64,000 nucleotides of DNA, from contig NZ_LT703005.1 of the NCBI RefSeq assembly GCF_900149695.1, positions 13 to 64,012 of the forward strand, given 5' to 3'. A program made the position numbers and the translations under genes. The notes below the pieces were generated by a model. The model had not been told where the DNA came from and searched no databases. It saw only the letters and a list, made by a program, of their open reading frames with translations. Position 1 is the first letter of the stretch; every line of letters starts with the position of its first letter. Positions 45,015-54,943 of the stretch are shown one piece after another. This DNA is from Anderseniella sp. Alg231-50. GTDB lineage: Bacteria > Pseudomonadota > Alphaproteobacteria > Rhizobiales > Aestuariivirgaceae.

Positions 45015-46334
45015 TCAATGATCAGACAGTTTATACACACTGTGGCCGCCGACAATGGTTTCCGAGACACGGCCCTCAAAAGCCCGGGTCTCGAAAGTGG
45101 TGTTCCGTGAGGCCGATTTGAGCAGGTCGGCGTCAACCACCCAGGGCGCAGTGATGTCGACAATTGCCAGATCAGCGTTGCCGCCCTGTTCCAGCCGGCC
45201 TCCCTTGATGTTAAGCAGGCGGGCAGGGGCATCTGTCATCGCCTCGATCAGGCGCTCCAGTGGCAGCTGATCGGAATGGACCAGAGACAATCCGGCTGAC
45301 AGCAGTGTTTCAAGCCCGATGGCGCCGAAAGCAGCCTCGGAAAAGGGCACTCTTTTCGTATCGGCATCCTGGGGATCATGGCTTGAAACGATCACGTCAA
45401 TGGTGCCGTCGGCCACGCCGGCCACAAGCGCCTTGCGATCTTCCTCGCGTCTCAGTGGCGGCGACAACTTGAAGAACGTGCGGTAGGCACCGATGTCATG
45501 CTCATTCAGGGTCAGATGGTTGATTGAAACACCGCATGACACCGGCAGACCCCTGGCTTTCGCCTGGCGGACGATGTCGAGCGACGCCGCGCACGAGATC
45601 TGCGCCGCGTGATAAGGCGCTCCGGTCATCTCGACCAGCCTGATATCCCGCTCAAGAGCGATCAACTCGGCTGCAGCCGGGATGCCGGGCAATCCCAGTC
45701 GTGTTGCTGACTCGCCTGAATGCATGACACCGCCGGCCAGATCATAATCTTCCACATGCTGCACCAGCAGCAGGTTGAAATTGCCGGCATATTTCATGGC
45801 ACGGCTCAACACCCTGGAATTGCGGACGGAGTGTATGCCATCGGTGACTGCAATTGCCCCGGCTTCCCGAAGCAGACCAAACTCGGTCATTTTTTCGCCG
45901 TTCAGGTCTTTGGTGATGGCAGCCATCGGGTAGACCCGGACATCGGCGGTGTCCTGTGCCCGGCGCAGGACGAAGTCAATGATGGACGCATCATCCATGA
46001 CCGGCTGCGTGTTGGGTTGAATGACTATTGAGGTGACCCCGCCTGCAGCGGCTGCCCGCGAGGCGGTCTGCAGGGTTTCGCGGTGTTCAGAACCCGGCTC
46101 GCCGGTAAACACCCGCATATCGACAAGGCCCGGCATCAGCAGGGAACCTTTGACATCGGTAACATTGGTGCCTTCCGGCAGGCTGGCCTTGGTAACGGCG
46201 TCGCCCATCCATTTGATAACGCCGTCTTCGATGAGCAGGCCGCCGGTCTGATCCAGCTTGCCGGCCGGATCAAAAAGCCTTGCATTTACAAAGGCGCGCC
46301 GTTCGGAGGTGTTTGCAGGGTTCCTGGCCATCAC
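45015..46334 (-). CDS. Dihydroorotase-like subunit PyrC', probably non-catalytic
   Basis: This 439-residue dihydroorotase homologue overlaps pyrB (ATGA). Its fold signatures are normal ([24 protein letters not shown]), but key residues are not. The metal motif D-x-H-x-H reads D-M-R-V-F, the later His in YHAAH reads Q (YHAAQ), and the usual catalytic T-D-H reads S-S-H in [10 protein letters not shown]. It thus resembles the inactive PyrC' that forms a complex with aspartate transcarbamoylase in Pseudomonas. Its likely role is to hold and stabilise PyrB. A separate active PyrC should be elsewhere in the genome. Annotation as active dihydroorotase would be wrong. Confidence 0.9.
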   Translation of the reverse strand: MMARNPANTSERRAFVNARLFDPAGKLDQTGGLLIEDGVIKWMGDAVTKASLPEGTNVTDVKGSLLMPGLVDMRVFTGEPGSEHRETLQTASRAAAAGGVTSIVIQPNTQPVMDDASIIDFVLRRAQDTADVRVYPMAAITKDLNGEKMTEFGLLREAGAIAVTDGIHSVRNSRVLSRAMKYAGNFNLLLVQHVEDYDLAGGVMHSGESATRLGLPGIPAAAELIALERDIRLVEMTGAPYHAAQISCAASLDIVRQAKARGLPVSCGVSINHLTLNEHDIGAYRTFFKLSPPLRREEDRKALVAGVADGTIDVIVSSHDPQDADTKRVPFSEAAFGAIGLETLLSAGLSLVHSDQLPLERLIEAMTDAPARLLNIKGGRLEQGGNADLAIVDITAPWVVDADLLKSASRNTTFETRAFEGRVSETIVGGHSVYKLSDH

Positions 46335-47302
46335 GCGCCTTCCTTGCTCGAGGCATCGAGATTTCGGGACAGGCCGTCAAGCACCGCCATGCGCGCCGCC
46401 ACGCCCATTTCAACCTGTTCGCGAATGACCGACTGAACCCCGTCAGCAACGATTGAATCTATCTCCACGCCGCGGTTCATCGGGCCCGGGTGCATCACCA
46501 GTGCGCCCTTGTTGGCAATTGCAAGCATCTCCTGATCGAGGCCGAAGAACCTGTAGTACTCGCGTGCCGATGGAATGTAACTGCCGTTCATGCGCTCAAG
46601 CTGAAGCCGCAGCATCATGACGACATCGGCGCCTTTCAGGCCTTCGCGCATGTCTGTGAAAATCTCAGTGCCAAGTTTTTCCGCGCCCGACGGCAGCAGT
46701 GTCGGCGGTGCAATCAGCCTGAGGCGGACATTCATCTTTGACAGCAAGGCAATGTTGGAACGTGCGACGCGGGAGTGGGCAACATCACCGCAAATGGCTA
46801 CTGTCAGCCCTTCAAGTCGTTTCAGGTGGCGGCGTATGGTGAGCGCATCCAGCAATGCCTGGGTGGGATGTTCATGCTGGCCGTCGCCCGCATTGATCAC
46901 CGCGCAGGAAACCTTTTGGGCCAGCAGCTCAACGGCACCTGACGACTGGTGACGCACAATGAGCAGGTGAGGGCGCATGGCATTGAGTGTCATCGCCGTG
47001 TCCAGCACGGTCTCACCCTTGGCGAGCGAAGAGGCGCTGACGGCCATGTTCAGGACATCTGCCCCCAGGCGCTTGCCCGCAAGTTCGAACGAACTTTGCG
47101 TACGCGTCGAGTTCTCAAAGAACAGGTTTATCTGGGTGAGGCCCTTGAGAACCTTGCCGTGCTTGCTTCCCTTGCGGGTGTCGTCTGCATACTTGTCGGC
47201 TAAATCCAGCAGAGCACCGATCTCGGTTGGCGAAAGGTCTGCAATGCTGAGCAGGTTGTCGCTCTTGATAAACGGGCGGGGTGCTGAAGATGTCTTGGCC
47301 AT
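46331..47302 (-). CDS. pyrB: Aspartate transcarbamoylase catalytic subunit
   Basis: This 323-residue enzyme joins carbamoyl phosphate and aspartate in pyrimidine synthesis. Carbamoyl-phosphate signature [20 protein letters not shown] lies near residue 50, [11 protein letters not shown] near 135 and the aspartate-binding [11 protein letters not shown] near 230. No regulatory PyrI gene is near. ATG 47302 begins the family sequence; there is no ribosome-binding site before it and the predicted transcript start is only a few bases upstream. It is followed with overlap by the pyrC' gene. Confidence 0.96.
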   Translation of the reverse strand: MAKTSSAPRPFIKSDNLLSIADLSPTEIGALLDLADKYADDTRKGSKHGKVLKGLTQINLFFENSTRTQSSFELAGKRLGADVLNMAVSASSLAKGETVLDTAMTLNAMRPHLLIVRHQSSGAVELLAQKVSCAVINAGDGQHEHPTQALLDALTIRRHLKRLEGLTVAICGDVAHSRVARSNIALLSKMNVRLRLIAPPTLLPSGAEKLGTEIFTDMREGLKGADVVMMLRLQLERMNGSYIPSAREYYRFFGLDQEMLAIANKGALVMHPGPMNRGVEIDSIVADGVQSVIREQVEMGVAARMAVLDGLSRNLDASSKEGA

Positions 47303-47312
47303 TAAAAGCGTG

Positions 47313-47341
47313 TCTATAGGCACGCTTTGGAACAAGTGCAA
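47313..47341 (-). promoter_or_regulatory. Predicted pyrB promoter with very short leader
   Basis: On the minus strand TTGCAC (47341-47336), 17 bases and TATAGA (47318-47313) fit a housekeeping promoter. Transcription would begin about four bases before the pyrB ATG. AAAGCGTG and CACGCTTT (47305-47312, 47321-47328) form an 8-bp inverted repeat covering the -10. Confidence 0.5.
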
Positions 47342-47419
47342 GCAGGAATGGTGCAAGTTGGTTAGCGTGTGCACAGCTTACTTCGCCGGACACCCGGTAC
47401 CGCCCGGTTTCCCGTGTAC

Positions 47420-48361
47420 CTAGCCCAGCCACTGCATATGCCGCGCCAACCAGATGACGAGCGGAATTGAAGCGAAAGAAAGCACTGTCTGTACCGTTGC
47501 CGTCGCCGCATACAGTTCCGCGTCGCCGCCCATGGTCCGCGCCAGGACGTAACCGTTCATGGCCGTCGGTACGGCAGCACAGATCATGGCCGCTTCAAAT
47601 GCCTCGCCCTGGAGTCCGGTTGCCCACGCCAGCAGCACGACGAGCAGGGGAGTTACAACCAGTCTCGCGACCACACCGGTCCAGACCAGCAGGCTCGGTT
47701 TCAGGGCGGCCTTTATGCGCAGCCCGGCACCGACGGCCAGAAGCCCGGCCCCGAGCGCCGCGCTGCCGAGCAGGTCAAGCGTGGTGTGCACCGGTTCCCA
47801 CAGGCCAACGCCGGAAAAGTTGATGGTCAAACCGATCGTGGCGCCCCAGATGATCGGGTTTTTGATTACAACTCTCATCACATTGCCGAGGGTGGGCGTC
47901 TGACCTTTCCCAAACGCGGCCAGCACCACGATGTTCACGATATTGATGGGCGGTACCAGCAGGGCCATGATGATGGCGACATAGGCCGCTCCGGTTTCAC
48001 CATACAATTTCAGGACGATGGCCAGGGCGATAAATCCGTGAAACCGCGAGCCTGCCTGAAAGACCGAGGTGAACTCCGCATTGGTCATGGCATTCCTGGA
48101 CTGCAACACCGGCTTGAGTGCGAACAGGATCGTCCACATTATGCCGGTCACTGCCAGTACGGTGACGCTCAACGACCCTATCGGCAGGCTTTTCAGTTCT
48201 ACGGTAGCCAGGGTGAAACAAAGGATGGCCGGGAAGAACAACCAGAAGCAGATCAGTTCGACACCTTTCCAGTCCTCCATCGGCACAATGCCGGTGCGCC
48301 GGATAATGTTTCCCACAACCACAAGCACGAAGATCGGCAGGATGCTGTTAAAGACATCCAT
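47420..48361 (-). CDS. AEC family transporter
   Basis: This 313-residue inner-membrane protein has about ten hydrophobic helices and the auxin-efflux-carrier-type two-repeat plan: FNSILPIFVLVVVGNIIRRTG at the N-terminus, a central charged loop (FGKGQTPTLGNV), and VPTAMNGYVLAR in the second half near residue 260. Bacterial AEC proteins export small organic acids, malonate or similar. The gene begins five bases after the ruvX stop. The substrate is unknown. Confidence 0.88.
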   Translation of the reverse strand: MDVFNSILPIFVLVVVGNIIRRTGIVPMEDWKGVELICFWLFFPAILCFTLATVELKSLPIGSLSVTVLAVTGIMWTILFALKPVLQSRNAMTNAEFTSVFQAGSRFHGFIALAIVLKLYGETGAAYVAIIMALLVPPINIVNIVVLAAFGKGQTPTLGNVMRVVIKNPIIWGATIGLTINFSGVGLWEPVHTTLDLLGSAALGAGLLAVGAGLRIKAALKPSLLVWTGVVARLVVTPLLVVLLAWATGLQGEAFEAAMICAAVPTAMNGYVLARTMGGDAELYAATATVQTVLSFASIPLVIWLARHMQWLG

Positions 48362-48366
48362 GGCTG

Positions 48367-48858
48367 TTATGCTTCCGGAGCGCCGGGCGCCGAGCCGGCA
48401 AGCCGGTCAAGGGCGCCCTGCAATATCCAGGCTGCCGCCAGCTTGTCGACGAGTTGAGCCCGCCGGGCCCGTGATCTGTCTGCGTCGATCAACATCCGCT
48501 CAACAGCCGCAGTCGACAGTCGTTCGTCCCACAGGGCAATTGGCAAGTCTGTAAGTTTGGCCAGGTTTCTGGCAAAGGCATGGGTTGCCTGAACCCGTGG
48601 TCCGTGAGTGCCGTCCATGTTGACCGGTAGTCCCAGCACAAATCCGGCTGCATCTTCGCCTGCCGCGATCTCCAGCAGTTGCGCAGCATCCGCCTTGAAC
48701 TTGGTTCGCTTGATTGTAAGGCGGGGAGACGCGATGGTTCTCAGCCGGTCCGACACAGCCACTCCAATTGTCTTGCTGCCCAGATCAAGGCCGATGAGGC
48801 TCGCCGGACCGGTTAACACGTCACGCAGTTCATCGGGGCTGGACAGAATGCTCGTCAT
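48367..48858 (-). CDS. ruvX: Putative Holliday junction resolvase RuvX/YqgF
   Basis: This 163-residue RNase H-fold nuclease has the acidic active site LIGLDLGSKTIGVAVSD near residue 22 and DERLST near 110. A third acid lies in VDKLAAAWILQGAL near 135. The family is implicated in ribosomal RNA 5' processing and junction resolution. It is divergent from the UPF0173 gene, with 76 bases between the starts, and continues into the AEC gene. Confidence 0.94.
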   Translation of the reverse strand: MTSILSSPDELRDVLTGPASLIGLDLGSKTIGVAVSDRLRTIASPRLTIKRTKFKADAAQLLEIAAGEDAAGFVLGLPVNMDGTHGPRVQATHAFARNLAKLTDLPIALWDERLSTAAVERMLIDADRSRARRAQLVDKLAAAWILQGALDRLAGSAPGAPEA

Positions 48859-48934
48859 TTTGTCTGCTTAAGGCTTGAAACCGGCAGGTGCAAACGGTTC
48901 AACGCACATCTGCCATGCGAAAAGGGGAACACAC

Positions 48935-49624
48935 ATGAAAATCACATGGTTTGGACATTCGGCTTTCCGGGTTGAATTTGATAACACCGTAATCCTGATT
49001 GATCCGTTCCTGTCCGGCTCACCGACTTTCGAAGGCAGCGTGGAGAACGCCACGTCGGGATGCACACATGTGATTCTCACCCATGGCCATGACGACCACA
49101 TCGGGGACACGGTAGACATCTGCAAGGCAACCGGCGCCACATTGATTGCCGTCTACGAACTGGCCGTTCATCTACACAACCAGGGAGTTGAGAACTTCGA
49201 CCCCACCAATACCGGCGGCGCGGTCTATCATCCCGATTTCATCTGCACGTTTGTGAGGGCTGATCATTCTTCATCCTCAGACGGGGTTTATCTGGGCAAT
49301 CCGTGCGGGATCATCATCCGGCCCAACAAGTCCCAAAAGCCGCTTTACCATATGGGCGACACCGACATCTTTGGGGATATGGCATTGATAGCCCGTATTC
49401 ATGAGCCCGCGACCGGCATCGTTCCCATCGGCGACAGGTTCACCATGAACCCGGTTACGGCGGCCATGGCTTGCCGGAATTTCTTCGACTTTGAAACGGT
49501 CATTCCCTGCCACTACGGCACATTCCCGCTGCTGGTGCCCGATGCCGATCCTTTTGTGCAGGCAATGGGAGAAGATGCCGGCAAGGTCAAGGTGCCGTTT
49601 ATCGGGCAAACCCTGAATATCTGA
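48935..49624 (+). CDS. UPF0173 metal-dependent hydrolase
   Basis: This 229-residue metallo-beta-lactamase-fold protein has metal-binding HGHDDHIGD near residue 50, then RADHSSSS, a MGDTDIF metal Asp and C-terminal CHYGTFPLL. The start ATG 48935 has AGGGGAA upstream; the longer in-frame ATG 48875 is not supported. The family is widely conserved and its substrate is unknown. It is followed by gatC after 96 bases. Confidence 0.93.
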   Translation: MKITWFGHSAFRVEFDNTVILIDPFLSGSPTFEGSVENATSGCTHVILTHGHDDHIGDTVDICKATGATLIAVYELAVHLHNQGVENFDPTNTGGAVYHPDFICTFVRADHSSSSDGVYLGNPCGIIIRPNKSQKPLYHMGDTDIFGDMALIARIHEPATGIVPIGDRFTMNPVTAAMACRNFFDFETVIPCHYGTFPLLVPDADPFVQAMGEDAGKVKVPFIGQTLNI

Positions 49625-49720
49625 TTTGCGGCTCGTTCGCCGCCATCAGCCATTGCAGCCACAAGGTGACGATGGTATCACGCGTGGCAATTCAGCTACC
49701 GAATTGGAGAATTACAGATC

Positions 49721-50008
49721 ATGTCTGTCGATCAGGCAACAGTGCGCCGCATTGCCCAACTCGCCCGCATCCGTATTTCGGATAATGAAGTGCCGAAACT
49801 TGAAGGCGAGTTGAATCACATCCTCGGTTGGATAGAGATGCTGGAAGAAGTCGATACCGATAACGTTGAACCGATGACCTCCGTCGTCGAAAACAGCATG
49901 CGTCTTCGCACGGACGAGGTGAATGACGGCGGCTATCCAGACCGGGTCACCGGCAACGCACCGGCAAGCGACGACAATTTCTTCATGGTGCCCAAGGTTG
50001 TCGAGTAA
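49721..50008 (+). CDS. gatC: Asp/Glu-tRNA amidotransferase subunit C
   Basis: This 95-residue subunit stabilises GatAB in amidating Glu-tRNA(Gln) and Asp-tRNA(Asn). The family pattern is [10 protein letters not shown] near residue 8, [19 protein letters not shown] and the C-terminal [14 protein letters not shown] lies upstream. It precedes gatA, with 59 bases between; gatB is not in the window before the next unrelated gene. This fits organisms that lack a glutaminyl-tRNA synthetase. Confidence 0.95.
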   Translation: MSVDQATVRRIAQLARIRISDNEVPKLEGELNHILGWIEMLEEVDTDNVEPMTSVVENSMRLRTDEVNDGGYPDRVTGNAPASDDNFFMVPKVVE

Positions 50009-50067
50009 CGCCCGCGTCCGATGACCGTAATTGCAACACGCCAGACTTTTTGATTTCCGGAAAACAG

Positions 50068-51549
50068 ATGTCCGATCTTTTGAAACTAACAATTGCCCAG
50101 GCCCGCGACGCGTTGAGCTCGGGACAATTCAAAGCCACCGAATTGACCGAAGCCTATATCAGCGCGGTCGAGGCGGCACGCTCGCTGAACGCCTATATCG
50201 TGGAAACACCGGACAAGGCCCGCGAAATGGCAGCAGCAAGCGATGATCGCATCGCCAAGGGCGAAGCCGGTCCGCTTGAGGGCATTCCCCTGGGTATCAA
50301 GGATCTGTTTGCCACCGATGGCGTCCATACCCAGGCCTGCAGCCATATACTGGACCAGTTCAAACCGGCCTATGAATCAACAGTAACGGCAAACCTGTGG
50401 GCCGATGGCGCGGTCATGCTGGGTAAACTGAACATGGACGAGTTCGCCATGGGCTCATCCAACGAAACGTCCTATTATGGGCCGGTCAAGAACCCCTGGC
50501 GTGCCGAGGGTTCCAATGTTGATCTGGTCCCGGGAGGATCATCCGGTGGTTCGGCGGCCGCGGTCGCAGCACATATTTGCGCAGGTGCCACAGCAACCGA
50601 CACCGGCGGCTCAATCCGCCAGCCTGCCGCCTTTACCGGTACTGTCGGCATAAAGCCCACATACGGTCGTGTCTCGCGTTGGGGAACCGTTGCATTTGCA
50701 TCCTCGCTCGATCAGGCTGGCCCGATTGCGCGCGATGTGCGCGACGCGGCCATCATGCTGAAATCGATAGCAAGCGTCGATCCGAAAGATACCACATCCG
50801 TCGATGTCGAAGTCCCCGATTACGAGGCGGTCATTGGCAACTCCATAAAAGGAATGAAAATCGGCATACCGGCTGAATATCGCATGGACGGAATGCCGGA
50901 TGACATTGAGGCGCTGTGGCAGAAGGGCATTGACTGGCTGCGTGATGCAGGTGCCGAGATCGTCAATATTTCCCTGCCACATACAAAATATGCGCTGCCT
51001 GCCTATTATATCGTTGCGCCCGCGGAAGCCTCTTCAAACCTGGCCCGCTATGATGGCGTACGTTATGGTTTGCGCGTTCCCGGAGACGACATCGTCTCCA
51101 TGTATGAGAATACCCGTGCAGAAGGCTTCGGCGCGGAAGTACGCCGCCGCATCATGATCGGCACCTATGTGTTGTCGGCAGGTTACTACGACGCCTATTA
51201 CGTCAAGGCGCAGAAGGTGCGCACCTTGATCAAGCGCGATTTCGAAACATCATTCGCAGATGGCGTAGACGCCATCCTGACCCCGGCAACTCCGTCTGCG
51301 GCATTTGGCATTGCCGACCAGGACATGAGCGCTGATCCGGTAAAGATGTACCTGAACGACATATTCACTGTCACCGTGAACATGGCGGGGCTGCCGGGAA
51401 TTTCAGTTCCCGCCGGTCTCGATGCGCAAGGACTGCCGTTGGGCCTGCAGTTGATCGGCAGGCCGTTCGATGAAGCCACGCTGTTTCAGGTCGGCAAGGT
51501 CATTGAAGATCAGGCTGGCCGCTTCGAGGCAAACAACTGGTGGTCATGA
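50068..51549 (+). CDS. gatA: Asp/Glu-tRNA amidotransferase subunit A
   Basis: This 493-residue amidase subunit releases ammonia from glutamine for GatB. The Ser-Ser-Lys triad is visible: Lys78 (PLGIKDLF), the cis-Ser near 158 (PGGSSGGSA) and nucleophile Ser182 (TGGSIRQ). The other landmark is [15 protein letters not shown] near 121. ATG 50068 is chosen because GGAA lies before it; TTG 50050 would add six residues. gatB may lie elsewhere, as the small gene after gatA is unrelated. Confidence 0.96.
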   Translation: MSDLLKLTIAQARDALSSGQFKATELTEAYISAVEAARSLNAYIVETPDKAREMAAASDDRIAKGEAGPLEGIPLGIKDLFATDGVHTQACSHILDQFKPAYESTVTANLWADGAVMLGKLNMDEFAMGSSNETSYYGPVKNPWRAEGSNVDLVPGGSSGGSAAAVAAHICAGATATDTGGSIRQPAAFTGTVGIKPTYGRVSRWGTVAFASSLDQAGPIARDVRDAAIMLKSIASVDPKDTTSVDVEVPDYEAVIGNSIKGMKIGIPAEYRMDGMPDDIEALWQKGIDWLRDAGAEIVNISLPHTKYALPAYYIVAPAEASSNLARYDGVRYGLRVPGDDIVSMYENTRAEGFGAEVRRRIMIGTYVLSAGYYDAYYVKAQKVRTLIKRDFETSFADGVDAILTPATPSAAFGIADQDMSADPVKMYLNDIFTVTVNMAGLPGISVPAGLDAQGLPLGLQLIGRPFDEATLFQVGKVIEDQAGRFEANNWWS

Positions 51550-51646
51550 AAACTGACAACAAAATTTGAAACTGACCCTACGTTTGTTCTATATTGCCGG
51601 TGCGGATTCGATTGGGGCAGGTTTCAACGGCAGGATTTTGGCTGGC

Positions 51647-52042
51647 ATGGATTCTAAAATTGTGAAGCTGATGGCAATGACCATAATTGCATCAGCGCTG
51701 GTAGTATTTGCGCCGCTAGGCGGCCCGTTTTCATCAGCAGCACAGGCTGCTTCGTGCAATTCTCTGGCGAAAGAGTTCAAACGTAAGGGCAAACCCCGGT
51801 TCCTGCGCGTGGTCAATCGCAACCGGTCCCTGGCCAATTACTACAATTCCACATTGAAGCGCCTGAAATCCGACGACGCGCCGACGCGGGCCGAAATGCG
51901 CAAGGCTTACCGGGTCACCGCTAAAAGCTGTTCGTCCGGAAAATGCCGCTCGGATGCAAAACGAATCTACAATGCGGCCTTGAAGCTTCACACCTATAAT
52001 CGCCGGTGGGCCAGGTCAGGTTGCCGCGGCACTCTGAGTTAG
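51647..52042 (+). CDS. Small secreted cysteine-containing protein, unknown
   Basis: This 131-residue precursor has a signal peptide of about 36 residues (MAMTIIASALVVFAP, cleavage after AQA). The mature part of about 95 residues is basic and predicted helical. It has four cysteines: A-S-C-N at its head, then S-C-S-S-G-K-C and S-G-C-R-G near the end. Two disulfides are possible. I do not recognise a family. An in-frame TTG at 51566 would add 27 residues before the signal peptide and is unlikely. It follows gatA by 97 bases and need not be related to it. Confidence 0.65.
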   Translation: MDSKIVKLMAMTIIASALVVFAPLGGPFSSAAQAASCNSLAKEFKRKGKPRFLRVVNRNRSLANYYNSTLKRLKSDDAPTRAEMRKAYRVTAKSCSSGKCRSDAKRIYNAALKLHTYNRRWARSGCRGTLS

Positions 52043-52072
52043 GCCTCCGATCATGCTGCCAGGACCGGTGCA

Positions 52073-52327
52073 ATGTCAGGCGACTTGAACCAGCGGCCGT
52101 TTCTGTTGCTGATCCTGAAGGTGATGCGGGCAATGCTCTGGTTTTGCATTGCCGGACTGGTGCTTGTCGGCGGCGGTATCTGGTACAGCGTCACTAAGGT
52201 ACAGGCGAGAACCTATGAGCACTTCACCAGTGCGGACATATGGCTGTTTTCGTTCATTGCCGGCCTGGTATTGATTGCCGTCCTGTTGCTCGTTGGCATC
52301 CACAGAATGCTCCGCAAGCATACCTGA
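52073..52327 (+). CDS. Small two-helix membrane protein, unknown
   Basis: This 84-residue protein has two hydrophobic helices (about 18-40 and 56-76) joined by a polar loop (TYEHFTSADIW). Charged residues at both ends suggest both termini in the cytoplasm. I do not recognise a family. It begins 30 bases after the secreted protein, same strand, and could be its partner. AGGA lies upstream of ATG 52073. It converges with the M48 protease gene, 18 bases between stops. Confidence 0.65.
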   Translation: MSGDLNQRPFLLLILKVMRAMLWFCIAGLVLVGGGIWYSVTKVQARTYEHFTSADIWLFSFIAGLVLIAVLLLVGIHRMLRKHT

Positions 52328-52345
52328 CCGGGCCGGGGCCCATCC

Positions 52346-53476
52346 CTAGTTGCAGATGGCCTTCAGGGCTCTCCATTCCGCATCACTCAGAATGGCAGGT
52401 TGCGTTCCGCCAGGGCGCGGTTTGATGCGGGCTATGCGGTCATCGGTACCAGGGTGTGTTGAAAAAAGATCGGTAAAAGGTTCGATACGTTTTTGAAGCG
52501 AGGTACTGTCGTCAGTTTTTTTCGCTGACCCGGTTCCCAGTTTCTTTTTCAGCAATCTGGTGAAAAACGTCTGCAGGCCCTTTGGATCTACATTTGCCTT
52601 TTCCATCACCTGCACAGCATAGGCATCCGCTTCTTCCTCGGCCACGCGACTGTATTGAAGCACCGCCAGCACACCAGCAATGTTGCCGAGATTCTCCGCC
52701 CCTTGACCGGCTGTGAACAGCGACAGGAACATCTGCAATCCGTAAACTCTTACTATTGCAGCCTCCGGATGGCGCAGTGCGACGTGGCCCAGTTCGTGGG
52801 CCAGGACACCGGCAATTTCATCCGGGCTGCCGACGTTTTCGATCAGACCGGCACTGAACACCATTCGTCCACCGGGCAGCGCAAAGGCATTGACCAGTTT
52901 TTTCGTCCCGCCTTTACGGATATCGAACACCCGCAAAGAGAACGTAGGAGGATCCCCGGCGCCGGAGACTATTCGGCGCGCGATCTTGTTGAGAGCATCT
53001 TGTCCTGCCGGCGCATCACAGCGTTTGGATGACTTGATGACCGATTTCTCCAACCCGTCGGCGAATGAGTTGACAACCTTGTTCGGGATAAACCGGGCCA
53101 GCGCCTGTGGTGCAACAGCCAGAGTGGCATAACCGGCGACGCCAATACCGAGAACCACAGCGACCGAAATCCCGACCCCTTTCCAGAACCGGCGCTTGTG
53201 ACCTCTGAGTATCGATGGCGCCGCCTCAATCACCGCATCCGCCGCGTCGCCTTCGGGCAGCGTAAGCCGGCTGCCATGATCGCCGTGAAGCTTTAACCTC
53301 AATGCCTGGCCCGGTTTACCGCCCGATACCAGTTCGATATCCCGCAGCGGCCATTGCACACTTGGTGCACCGTTCATGGCAATCACCAGGGCATCATGCT
53401 CCACCCGGACATGGACCAGCCTGGCCATGGCAGACTTGCCGTCGAAAAACTCCGCGTTATGGGCCGCTGTGGTCAT
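52346..53476 (-). CDS. M48 family metalloprotease
   Basis: This 376-residue protein has an N-terminal cytoplasmic domain (1-95), a membrane helix (about 98-122) and a zinc-protease domain. His227-Glu228-x-x-His231 lies in the H-E-L-G-H of GVLAHELGHV, and the third ligand is in RVAEEEADAYAV near 283. It lacks the several helices of HtpX, so it is the BepA-like/periplasmic single-anchor type. Likely role: quality control of envelope proteins. It is three bases after the DUF898 stop, so the two are co-transcribed; this pair is common in alphaproteobacteria. Confidence 0.9.
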   Translation of the reverse strand: MTTAAHNAEFFDGKSAMARLVHVRVEHDALVIAMNGAPSVQWPLRDIELVSGGKPGQALRLKLHGDHGSRLTLPEGDAADAVIEAAPSILRGHKRRFWKGVGISVAVVLGIGVAGYATLAVAPQALARFIPNKVVNSFADGLEKSVIKSSKRCDAPAGQDALNKIARRIVSGAGDPPTFSLRVFDIRKGGTKKLVNAFALPGGRMVFSAGLIENVGSPDEIAGVLAHELGHVALRHPEAAIVRVYGLQMFLSLFTAGQGAENLGNIAGVLAVLQYSRVAEEEADAYAVQVMEKANVDPKGLQTFFTRLLKKKLGTGSAKKTDDSTSLQKRIEPFTDLFSTHPGTDDRIARIKPRPGGTQPAILSDAEWRALKAICN

Positions 53477-53479
53477 GGT

Positions 53480-54679
53480 TTAAAATGCATCCAGATCGAG
53501 AGCGTCAATGAGACCCTCGCCACGTTTGTCAAGCTGTGCCTTGGATTGCTGTATTGAAGCAAAGTCTATCACCCCGTTTACACTCAGCCGTTCGACGAAA
53601 TACCGCATCACCCGCTGTTCCACAAACGGCTGTGCGATGCCCAACGTGAAAATGATCAGCGCCATATTGCCGAGCCACAATGTGATGAGGCTCCATGCGG
53701 TTGCGTCGAATTCGAAACTTGCTCCGGAAAATCTGGTGTACCGCGCAAAGACATTCAACTCGCGGGCAGTATAGAACGACCAGATGGTGGATCGGATCGC
53801 AACATAAAACAGATAGACGAAGATCAGCCCGGCGAAAATGCCCAAGGCCTGGCCGGCTTCGGTGCGTTTGGATTCCGTTGTTTCACCGGTGAGGGATTCA
53901 AATGTATTCTGCAGCCCGTCAAACGCCCCTGAATAAAACAGCGCTACCGCAAATCCGCCAACCAGCAGATAAGCCAGTATGGTTCCGAACCAGCACAAGG
54001 CATACCGTGAATACAGCGGTCCGGACCGACCACTGAAACTGAACGGCACATTACCGAAGCGCATGTCGTTGGTGATGTGCTCAGCCAGTATCAGGTTCAT
54101 TGCCGGTGTTGACCAGCCGAGGGTCATCGGGCTGAGCAACAGCGAACCGAAATATTTTCCGCTGTAGGACAACGCTGACCCGGGCAATGCACCGCGAATG
54201 CCACGCCACACGGTCCTGGACAGCCGATAGCGCCGAGCCCGGTAAATCGCAAAGCCGTAGAGTGTGACGAGTGCCAGGGCGATGACCAGTTGAAAGATTA
54301 CAACCGCCGCGCTTTCCGGTCCGAAATATGCGGCCAGCCCCGTAGCGATCAGCGCCAGCGGCAAGAACACAATAACCATGATCACAACAAATCCGAAAAA
54401 CAGTTCCTTGCCGGTCCCGGTGTATTCGACCGGTTCACCATTTAACTGCACACTGGACCAGATATGCCGGCGCACTCTGGTTTTTGCCCAGAATCGGTAA
54501 AACGACAACGTAATCAGGTTCAAAAGGAAATTGGTGATGGCGATAGAACCCAATCCCGGATGCGAGACGTACTCGATTCGAACGGGCTCAGCACCATGCG
54601 GCGGATTTTCTGCCGACTGCTTACCAAATAGTGTAGGCGACATTGGGAAGAAGTCCTTTTCGGTCTGAAAGACGCTCAA
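53480..54679 (-). CDS. DUF898 (YjgN-like) membrane protein
   Basis: This 399-residue protein has six or more hydrophobic segments and the DUF898 signatures: ITNFLLNLITLSFYRFWAKT near residue 48 and VRRHIWSSVQLNGEPVEYTG right after. A second part contains WYGK-like YRLSRTVWRGIRGALPGSAL near 172. The function is unknown. It precedes the M48 protease with a three-base gap, suggesting joint work in the membrane. ATG 54643 is a possible alternative start, 12 codons in. Confidence 0.88.
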   Translation of the reverse strand: MSVFQTEKDFFPMSPTLFGKQSAENPPHGAEPVRIEYVSHPGLGSIAITNFLLNLITLSFYRFWAKTRVRRHIWSSVQLNGEPVEYTGTGKELFFGFVVIMVIVFLPLALIATGLAAYFGPESAAVVIFQLVIALALVTLYGFAIYRARRYRLSRTVWRGIRGALPGSALSYSGKYFGSLLLSPMTLGWSTPAMNLILAEHITNDMRFGNVPFSFSGRSGPLYSRYALCWFGTILAYLLVGGFAVALFYSGAFDGLQNTFESLTGETTESKRTEAGQALGIFAGLIFVYLFYVAIRSTIWSFYTARELNVFARYTRFSGASFEFDATAWSLITLWLGNMALIIFTLGIAQPFVEQRVMRYFVERLSVNGVIDFASIQQSKAQLDKRGEGLIDALDLDAF

Positions 54680-54943
54680 ATCGTGAGGAATCAGCGCAAG
54701 CCTAGCCTAATTTTGTTTGTCGGCAACTGCCAATTTACGAGCAAAACTGGTGTTGCAAATATGTCACACTTTTCAGAAATCTGCACCGGCGGCAACTTCC
54801 TGCCTTAATCGCGCTTGAATCCGGATTATAAGAGGTTAGTACCCGCTAAGGTAGCAAAAATCAAAAACCAAGCAGTCAGTAAATGCTGTGTACTTTCGGG
54901 TGATTTGGAATCTAACAGGTGCGCCAGGGGCGAAACAAACCAG

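Noticed and set aside
47305-47328. The 8-bp inverted repeat before pyrB as a terminator
   Set aside because: It lies next to the start codon of pyrB and overlaps the predicted -10, with no T-run in the direction of a preceding gene, so a regulatory site is more likely.
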